DNA from: Bacteroidota bacterium
Lineage (GTDB): Bacteria; Bacteroidota; Bacteroidia; Flavobacteriales; Flavobacteriaceae
Length of the DNA stretch: 8,352 nt
Reading direction: 5' to 3'
Assembly (NCBI GenBank): GCA_009937085.1
Contig: JAACDD010000129.1
Location: forward strand, 1-8,352
The notes beneath the pieces are model-generated. The model was given only the letters and a program-made list of their open reading frames with translations. It made no database searches and was not told the DNA's origin. Of this stretch, positions 1-5,412 are shown one piece after another (position 1 is the stretch's first letter; every line of letters begins with the position of its first letter). A program made the translations under genes and the position numbers.

Positions 1-1764
1 AGAGTACTTTACAACAAACGTGTGGTTACGTTAGATTTAGCCTCACTTGTTGCAGGAACAAAATATCGCGGTCAGTTTGAAGAACGCATGAAAGCCGTGA
101 TGAATGAGCTTGAGAAAAACACAAACATCATTTTATTTATTGATGAAATCCATACCATTGTAGGAGCTGGAGGTGCCACAGGAAGCCTTGATGCCTCAAA
201 CATGTTCAAGCCTGCATTGGCGCGTGGCGAAATTCAATGCATTGGTGCTACAACATTAGACGAATACCGTCAGAATATTGAAAAAGATGGTGCCCTTGAA
301 CGCCGTTTCCAAAAAGTGGTGGTTGAACCCACAACGGTTAAGGAAACCATTGAAATCCTTCAAAATATAAAAGACAAATACGAAGCGCATCACAATGTAA
401 ACTATACAGATGCTGCAATCGAAGCTTGTGTTCGCCTATCGGATAGGTACATGACAGATCGTTTTTTACCAGACAAAGCTATTGATGCTTTAGACGAAGC
501 GGGCTCAAGAGTGCATATTACCAACATGGAAGTTCCTGAGAAAATCGTTACCATTGAAGAAGAATTGGAGCGTGTACGTGAACTAAAAAATACGGTCGTA
601 AAGCGCCAAAAATATGAGGAAGCTGCGAAGTTACGCGACGACGAAAAAAAGTTAGAAAAAGAGTTATTGCTCGCACAAGAAGATTGGCAGGAAGATCAAC
701 GTCAAAACAGGGAAACCGTTACTGATGATCACATTGCTGATGTGGTGTCTATGATGACAGGAATTCCAGTACAACGTGTTGGCGATGGTGAAAGTGAGCG
801 CCTTTCAAAACTCAATGAGCTTATTCAAGGTAAGGTCATTGGACAAGAAAACGCTGTTGAAAAAGTAGCGAAAGCCATTCAACGGAACCGTGCAGGACTA
901 AAAAATCCCAACAAACCCATTGGGTCATTTATATTTTTGGGGCAAACAGGTGTTGGGAAAACGCAACTTGCTAAAGTTTTAGCACAAGAGCTTTTTGATT
1001 CTGAAGCATCGCTTATCCGAATTGACATGAGCGAATACATGGAAAAATTTTCCATTTCTAGATTGATTGGAGCACCTCCAGGATATGTTGGGTATGAAGA
1101 AGGCGGACAGCTTAGCGAAAAAGTACGCCGTAAACCATACTCGGTCGTTCTACTGGATGAGATTGAAAAGGCACATCCAGATGTGTTTAATATGCTTTTA
1201 CAAGTCTTAGACGACGGTTTTTTAACCGACTCACTAGGAAGACGTGTTGATTTTAAGAACACCATCATCATTATGACCTCTAATGTTGGTGCCCGCCAGG
1301 TAAAAGATTTTGGTTTGGGTGTTGGTTTTGGCACTGCGGCTCAAAAATCACAAGAAGACAAAAATATTCAAGGTGTAATTCAAGGCGCTTTAAAGAAAAC
1401 ATTTTCGCCAGAATTCCTAAACCGTATTGACGATGTTGTCATCTTTAATACACTTGAAAAAGACGATTTAGCAAAAATTATTTCGCTTGAGTTAGCCGCC
1501 TTACAAGGTCGCGTCAAGGAACTTGGGTATACGCTGGAATTAACCGATAATGCTGTTGGTTTCTTGATTGACAAAGGATATGACAAGCAATTCGGTGCGC
1601 GTCCACTTGCGCGTGCCATTCAACGTTACGTCGAGGATAAGCTTGCTGGTGAAATCATAAGCAACACCCTATCTAACGGAGCTAATGTTACATTTGATTG
1701 GGACAAAAAAGGGGAAGAATTAACACTTAAAATCAAGGACGTTAAGAAATCCAAAAAATCTTAA
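1..1764 (+). CDS. clpC: ClpC-type AAA+ unfoldase, ATP-binding subunit of the Clp protease (5' partial)
   Basis: The reading frame is already open at base 1 and ends at TAA 1762-1764, giving 587 codons. Family members have about 850, so roughly the first 260 residues (N-domain and first Walker A) lie outside the window. Visible parts, in order: D1 Walker B IILFIDEIH (127-153); a short middle region with a UVR-like segment KRQKYEEAAKLRD (601-639); D2 Walker A GQTGVGKT (940-963); pore loop GYVGYEE (1081-1101); D2 Walker B VVLLDEIEKAH (1144-1176); sensor region MTSNVGAR; arginine segment FLNRID (1414-1431). The short middle domain with UVR motif separates it from the disaggregase ClpB. A VGF tripeptide at 1321-1329 sits where ClpP-binding chaperones carry the IGF-type loop, so partnership with ClpP is expected. 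In this family the hexamer unfolds cytosolic proteins using ATP. The C-terminus is lysine-rich (KKSKKS). The GTG at 22-24 is internal, not the start. The gene converges on nadC. Confidence 0.96.
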   Translation, partial: RVLYNKRVVTLDLASLVAGTKYRGQFEERMKAVMNELEKNTNIILFIDEIHTIVGAGGATGSLDASNMFKPALARGEIQCIGATTLDEYRQNIEKDGALERRFQKVVVEPTTVKETIEILQNIKDKYEAHHNVNYTDAAIEACVRLSDRYMTDRFLPDKAIDALDEAGSRVHITNMEVPEKIVTIEEELERVRELKNTVVKRQKYEEAAKLRDDEKKLEKELLLAQEDWQEDQRQNRETVTDDHIADVVSMMTGIPVQRVGDGESERLSKLNELIQGKVIGQENAVEKVAKAIQRNRAGLKNPNKPIGSFIFLGQTGVGKTQLAKVLAQELFDSEASLIRIDMSEYMEKFSISRLIGAPPGYVGYEEGGQLSEKVRRKPYSVVLLDEIEKAHPDVFNMLLQVLDDGFLTDSLGRRVDFKNTIIIMTSNVGARQVKDFGLGVGFGTAAQKSQEDKNIQGVIQGALKKTFSPEFLNRIDDVVIFNTLEKDDLAKIISLELAALQGRVKELGYTLELTDNAVGFLIDKGYDKQFGARPLARAIQRYVEDKLAGEIISNTLSNGANVTFDWDKKGEELTLKIKDVKKSKKS

Positions 1765-1784
1765 CGATTTTTCGACAGCCAACG

Positions 1785-1805
1785 TTTTACAAAAGTGTTG
1801 TAAAA
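1785..1805 (+). terminator. Possible weak terminator hairpin after clpC
   Basis: TTTTACAA (1785-1792) and TTGTAAAA (1798-1805) form a perfect 8-bp inverted repeat around a 5-base loop, 20 bases past the clpC stop. ACG at 1782-1784 can also pair with CGT at 1809-1811 across a 3-base bulge. The stem is A/T-rich and no long T run follows on this strand, so as an intrinsic terminator it is weak. Its place in a convergent gap is the main support. Its right arm ends immediately before the second inverted repeat (1806-1838). Confidence 0.4.
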
Positions 1806-1838
1806 TTACGTGCCCAAAGCTATTTAATTCGCACGTAA
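1802..1838 (-). terminator. Possible intrinsic terminator of the nadABC operon
   Basis: Read on the minus strand, TTACGTGC (1838-1831) pairs perfectly with GCACGTAA (1813-1806) across a 17-base loop, and TTTT (1805-1802) follows at once. The left arm lies inside the last codons of nadC and the nadC stop codon (1826-1824) is in the loop, so the hairpin would form at the very end of the message. An 8-bp stem with four G/C pairs and only four U residues is modest. The position at the end of a three-gene operon supports the call. Confidence 0.45.
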
Positions 1839-2690
1839 ACTTAAATCGATTATAGGTGCCGAATGGGTAATGTATCCCAATGAAATAAAATCAACACCTG
1901 TTTCTGCATACGAAATGCAATTTTCAGGCGTGATATTTCCAGACGCTTCCGTTGGAAGTTCTCTATCAATACGTGCAACAGCTTCCGTTAATGCAGTCGG
2001 CGACATATTGTCTAACAACACACGACTAATCCACTTATGCTGCAAACAAATGGCAACGTCTTCCAAATTGCGTGTCTCTACAATTACAGGGATGGAAACG
2101 GATAAACCATCCAAATACGATTTGATTTTATTCAAGGCTTGAACCAATCCACCACAAAAATCAATGTGGTTGTCTTTTAGCATAATTGCGTCATACAAGC
2201 CCATACGATGATTTACACCTCCGCCAATTTGCACCGCCCATTTTTCCGCAATTCTAAAATTTGGTGTTGTTTTTCGCGTATCCAACACCTTACATTTTGT
2301 ATGCGCAATCGACTGCTGAATTCCTTGTGTAACAGTTGCAATACCACTCATACGTTGCAATGCGTTTAGTAAAATTCGCTCTAAGGACAGGATACTTTGC
2401 GTATCGCCTTCTAACGTTAAAAGCGTTTCACCTGCTGAAAACAACGCACCGTCATTTACCAAAGGACTAAGTGTCACTTTTGGCCCATGATGTTCAAGTA
2501 ACAACCTACAAAAATCTACTCCTGCTAACACACCACTTCCTTTTGCAATAAGTTTTGCTTTAGATTGATGTTCCGCTGGAAAAATAGCTTTGGTTGTGTG
2601 ATCACCTACTGCGCTTAAATCCTCGTCTATCGCTTGCTGAATGCAATGTAGTAGTGCTTTTTGGTATGTTTCTGGAAATGATTTAGACAT
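1824..2690 (-). CDS. nadC: Nicotinate-nucleotide pyrophosphorylase, carboxylating (quinolinate phosphoribosyltransferase)
   Basis: The product converts quinolinate and PRPP to nicotinate mononucleotide, CO2 and pyrophosphate, the last step of the branch encoded by this operon. At 288 residues it has the usual length for the family. Motifs: GDHTT near residues 29-33; ERILLNALQRMSGIAT (104-119), the conserved helix; DTRKTTP (137-143); GGGVNHR (156-162); KDNH (172-175); VIVET (202-206); LLDNM (225-229); SGNI (250-253); and a C-terminal SLGYITHSAP stretch. The basic residues of DTRKTTP and GGGVNHR and the lysine of KDNH belong to the quinolinate/PRPP site in known enzymes. The family forms cytosolic dimers or hexamers. 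The ATG at 2690-2688 lies within the end of nadB: the shared 8 bases ATGTCTAA hold the nadC start and the nadB stop, which suggests translational coupling. No separate promoter is apparent. It is the last gene of the operon and is convergent with clpC. Confidence 0.97.
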   Translation of the reverse strand: MSKSFPETYQKALLHCIQQAIDEDLSAVGDHTTKAIFPAEHQSKAKLIAKGSGVLAGVDFCRLLLEHHGPKVTLSPLVNDGALFSAGETLLTLEGDTQSILSLERILLNALQRMSGIATVTQGIQQSIAHTKCKVLDTRKTTPNFRIAEKWAVQIGGGVNHRMGLYDAIMLKDNHIDFCGGLVQALNKIKSYLDGLSVSIPVIVETRNLEDVAICLQHKWISRVLLDNMSPTALTEAVARIDRELPTEASGNITPENCISYAETGVDFISLGYITHSAPIIDLSLRAN

Positions 2691-4239
2691 AATCTTCGTT
2701 AAAATAAACGCCTTTATTTTGAGGGTATTTTTGAGCTTGTTTTATCATCAAATAGGCAACACTAACCATATTTCGCAACGTCGTGAGTTGTGGTGTAAGC
2801 TTGTTTTGCTGATATAATTCCTTTGTGGCTACATAAACTTCATGCAACTCCTCCTCTGCTTTTTGCAAACTTTCTCCAGATTTGATAATCCCTACATGTG
2901 CACTCATGATACGCTGTAATAAGGCGCGTAATTCATGAATTTGAACTGTTTTTTGATTGGATATATCTTCCGTGCCAGACCAATTTGGAATGTTGTCAAA
3001 AAAAGAAGGTGGCAGTAACGCTTCAGAAAGTTTAACTGCTGAATGCTTTGCAGCACGCGACGCAAACACCAAAGCTTCCAACAACGAATTTGATGCCAAA
3101 CGATTTGCGCCGTGCAATCCCGTATGGCTACATTCACCAATAGCGTAAAGCCCCTGTAAATTGCTTTGACCATGTTCGTCAACATCAATTCCGCCGCAGA
3201 TGTAATGCGCAGCTGGAAGCACAGGAATATAGTCTTTGGTAATATCGATTTCCGCTTTTTGACAATTGGTCAAAATGGTAGGGAACTCTTGCTCAAGTAT
3301 TTTTCCGTCAAGATGTGTGGCATCTAAATACACATGTGCTTGGTTACTTTTTTTCATCTCGGAATGAATCGCACGTGACACGATATCGCGCGGAGCCAAA
3401 TCTTTTCGTGTGTCGTATTGGGGCATAAAAGCTTCGCCTTTGAAATTTCGAAGTATAGCACCCGCACCGCGAATGGCTTCCGAAATAAGAAAGGTATTTC
3501 CATCAATTTTGGGGAATAGTGCTGTTGGATGAAACTGTACAAAATGTAGATTTTCAATATGGACTTTTGCCCTGTAAGCTGCACCCAATCCATCGCCGGT
3601 AGCTGCTGATGGGTTTGTGGTGTGCGCATATACCTGTCCTGCACCACCTGTAGAAAGCACCGTAAGCTGTGCTGTGATTTTTACAATCTCTTCATCCTTT
3701 TTTGAAATAATATATGCTCCGTAACAACGTCCTTGCTTTGTGTTGGGAATATGGTGATCTGTTATAAGATCAACTAAAGAGTGATTTTCAAAAAAAGTAA
3801 TATTTTGAAGTGATCTAGCCTTGGCTATCAACGCATTTTGAATCTGTAATCCCGATTGGTCTTTGTGGTGGACAATGCGTTTTGCCGAATGACCGCCTTC
3901 TTTACCTAAATGTAGTTTGGTTCCTTTTGTATCAAATTGAGCGCCCCACGCCATCAATTCTTTTACACACTGAGGGCCTTCTCTAACCACAAAATCAACC
4001 ACTTTTTCGTTTGATGTATTCCCACTCGCTTTCATGGTGTCTTGCACATGATCTTCGTAGGAATCTAAAAAAAAGTTTGAAACTACTGCAATACCCCCTT
4101 GTGCATATTTGGTGTTGCTTTCAAGCAAATCTCGCTTTGAAATCATACTGATTTTTATGTCGGGACAGTTTTCAGCAAGACGAACAGCATAGCTTAAACC
4201 TGCAATTCCAGTACCAACAACCAATACATCTGCGTACAT
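2683..4239 (-). CDS. nadB: L-aspartate oxidase (FAD-dependent)
   Basis: The product oxidises L-aspartate to iminoaspartate with FAD, passing electrons to O2 or fumarate in known homologues; NadA uses the unstable product. The 518 residues fit the family (about 510-540). Visible features: N-terminal dinucleotide-binding GTGIAG (9-14); SNTKYAQGGIA (41-51), typical of the succinate dehydrogenase/fumarate reductase flavoprotein fold; EGGHSAKRIVH (114-124); STGGAGQVY (196-204); ATGDG (213-217); FVQFHPTALF (233-242); RGAGA (257-261); APRDIVSRAI (282-291); PAAHYICGGI (342-351); GECSHTGLHGANRLASNS (368-385), the FAD-binding signature. E114, H237, R284 and H345 align by motif with E121, H244, R290 and H351 of the E. 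coli enzyme. The glutamate in the EGGH segment favours aspartate oxidase over succinate dehydrogenase, as does the operon context. The ATG follows the nadA stop after one base, and the 3' end overlaps nadC by 8 bases. Confidence 0.97.
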   Translation of the reverse strand: MYADVLVVGTGIAGLSYAVRLAENCPDIKISMISKRDLLESNTKYAQGGIAVVSNFFLDSYEDHVQDTMKASGNTSNEKVVDFVVREGPQCVKELMAWGAQFDTKGTKLHLGKEGGHSAKRIVHHKDQSGLQIQNALIAKARSLQNITFFENHSLVDLITDHHIPNTKQGRCYGAYIISKKDEEIVKITAQLTVLSTGGAGQVYAHTTNPSAATGDGLGAAYRAKVHIENLHFVQFHPTALFPKIDGNTFLISEAIRGAGAILRNFKGEAFMPQYDTRKDLAPRDIVSRAIHSEMKKSNQAHVYLDATHLDGKILEQEFPTILTNCQKAEIDITKDYIPVLPAAHYICGGIDVDEHGQSNLQGLYAIGECSHTGLHGANRLASNSLLEALVFASRAAKHSAVKLSEALLPPSFFDNIPNWSGTEDISNQKTVQIHELRALLQRIMSAHVGIIKSGESLQKAEEELHEVYVATKELYQQNKLTPQLTTLRNMVSVAYLMIKQAQKYPQNKGVYFNEDYV

Positions 4240-4240
4240 A

Positions 4241-5227
4241 TTACGAAAGTTCTAACATGCGATCTATGGGCGCTTTAGCGGCTTGCATCAGCGCAGCGTC
4301 AAGTTCAATTTCGGGTAATTCATGCGCTAAGCACAAATATAATTTTTCAAGGGTATTAAGCTTCATAAAAGCGCATTCGCTACAGGCACAAGTATCATCT
4401 GAAACAGGAGCCGGAATAAATGTCTTTTCAGGTGCGCGTTTTTTCATTTCGTGTAAAATGCCAGCTTCGGTAGCAACGATAAACGTCTGAGCGTTGTCCT
4501 GTTGAACAAAATTCAATAATCCAGATGTACTTCCAATATAGTGCGCAATATCAAGTACTTGCGACTCACTTTCGGGATGAGCAATAAATTTTGCATCGGG
4601 ATGTTGTTGCGCAAGCGTGACAATTTTATCAAATGAAAAGGCTTCATGCACAATACAGGAGCCGTCCCATAAAATCATATCTCTACCGGTTTCTTTGATT
4701 AAATAGCGACCTAAATTTTTGTCTGGAGCAAAAATAATCTGCTGGTCTTTTGGAATACTTTCAATAATTTTCACAGCGTTGCTTGAGGTACAAACAATAT
4801 CGCTAAGCGCTTTAATTTCGGCAGAGCAATTGATGTATGTTACGACAATCGCTTCGGGATGTTGTGCCTTAAATGCAGCAAAATCTACTGGCGGACACGA
4901 ATCAGCCAATGAACAACCCGCTTTTAAATCGGGTAGCAATACTTTTTTGGTTGGGTTAATGATTTTTGCAGTTTCTGCCATAAAATGAACCCCAGCAAAA
5001 ACAATAACATCTGCATCTACAGTGGCTGCGGCTTTTGCTAAGTATAGGCTATCACCTAGAAAGTCGGCTAAATCCTGAATCGCATCTTCCTGATAATAAT
5101 GTGCCAAAAGCACGGCATTCTTTTCTTTCTTTAGACGAATAATCTCATCTACAAGATTGATGTTTTTTGGAATGGGAGCATTAACAAAACCTTTTTGAAA
5201 AAGTACATCTGTATTTGATTGCGGCAT
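4241..5227 (-). CDS. nadA: Quinolinate synthase, [4Fe-4S] enzyme
   Basis: The product condenses iminoaspartate with dihydroxyacetone phosphate to quinolinate, using a [4Fe-4S] cluster with one open coordination site; the cluster makes such enzymes oxygen-sensitive. The length, 328 residues, is normal. Substrate-site residues known from the family are all present: H43 and Y45 (LAHYYQ), S60 (LGDS), Y131 and N133 (YINCS), S148 (CTSSN), H217 and E219 (AHPESE), S233 and T234 (GSTSG). Likely cluster cysteines are C105 (AGCSLADSC), C191 (GSCIVHE) and C285, just before the FMKLNTLEKL segment. C280, C282 and C285 form a CxCxxC cluster. The ATG at 5227-5225 gives a usual N-terminus; no clear Shine-Dalgarno sequence precedes it. 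It is the first gene of nadABC, and its TAA is separated from the nadB ATG by one base. I could not find a convincing promoter of its own in the 185-base upstream gap. Confidence 0.97.
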   Translation of the reverse strand: MPQSNTDVLFQKGFVNAPIPKNINLVDEIIRLKKEKNAVLLAHYYQEDAIQDLADFLGDSLYLAKAAATVDADVIVFAGVHFMAETAKIINPTKKVLLPDLKAGCSLADSCPPVDFAAFKAQHPEAIVVTYINCSAEIKALSDIVCTSSNAVKIIESIPKDQQIIFAPDKNLGRYLIKETGRDMILWDGSCIVHEAFSFDKIVTLAQQHPDAKFIAHPESESQVLDIAHYIGSTSGLLNFVQQDNAQTFIVATEAGILHEMKKRAPEKTFIPAPVSDDTCACSECAFMKLNTLEKLYLCLAHELPEIELDAALMQAAKAPIDRMLELS

Positions 5228-5290
5228 AATCGAAGCAAATCTTTTTTCAAATTTCGTAAAAAGGACGCAATTTCCCTAACAATGTGTTTT

Positions 5291-5378
5291 TTATTCCGTT
5301 TATGTGCCGAATACAGCCTGCGGAATCATATTATTACAAACAAAAAAATCAGAAACAGCTTTAATTGGATTTATTCGG
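5291..5378. repeat. Four copies of an ATTC[C/G]G hexamer in the nadA-thrA divergent gap
   Basis: Plus-strand copies are ATTCCG at 5293-5298 and ATTCGG at 5373-5378. Minus-strand copies are ATTCGG at 5312-5307 and ATTCCG at 5326-5321. The two plus-strand copies lie in near-identical 10-mers, TTATTCCGTT (5291-5300) and TTATTCGGTT (5371-5380), which differ at one base. The outer ATTCCG/CGGAAT pair (5293-5298 with 5321-5326) could also form a 6-bp stem with a 22-base loop. The last copy ends one base before the promoter-like box of thrA. An operator array is possible. No regulator is encoded in the window, so this is only a pattern. Confidence 0.35.
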
Positions 5379-5379
5379 T

Positions 5380-5387
5380 TATTTTTG
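5380..5387 (+). promoter_or_regulatory. Promoter -7 box of Bacteroidota type upstream of thrA
   Basis: TATTTTTG is an exact match to the TAnnTTTG -7 consensus of the phylum's main sigma factor. Transcription would start near 5393, leaving a leader of about 20 bases before the thrA ATG at 5413. The usual TTG/TTTG -33 element is not at its expected distance: the nearest TTG (5365-5367) leaves only 12 bases of spacing instead of about 19. The call therefore rests on one box plus position. Confidence 0.45.
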
Positions 5388-5412
5388 TAGCGTTTTTTCT
5401 GAATTAATATAG

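Noticed and set aside
22..24. GTG as the start codon of clpC
   Set aside because: The upstream in-frame codons already encode conserved ClpC sequence (LYNKRVV), and the N-domain and first Walker A are still missing, so the true start is outside the window.
879..1334. A 151-codon minus-strand open frame inside clpC
   Set aside because: It is antisense to the D2 domain of ClpC, including Walker A and B. Its Ser/Pro-rich composition is a reflection of the coding strand.
5219..5407. A 62-codon plus-strand frame before thrA, considered as a threonine leader peptide
   Set aside because: It starts inside nadA and lacks a run of Thr or Ile codons. No terminator/antiterminator pair follows it, and the thrA promoter box lies near its end, so the frame would not be on the thrA transcript.
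5228..5412. A riboswitch (NAD or threonine related) in the divergent gap
   Set aside because: I see only a 6-bp stem with a 22-base loop (5293-5326) and no structured multi-stem element. The NAD-I riboswitch ahead of nadA is known from Acidobacteria, and its features are not recognisable here.
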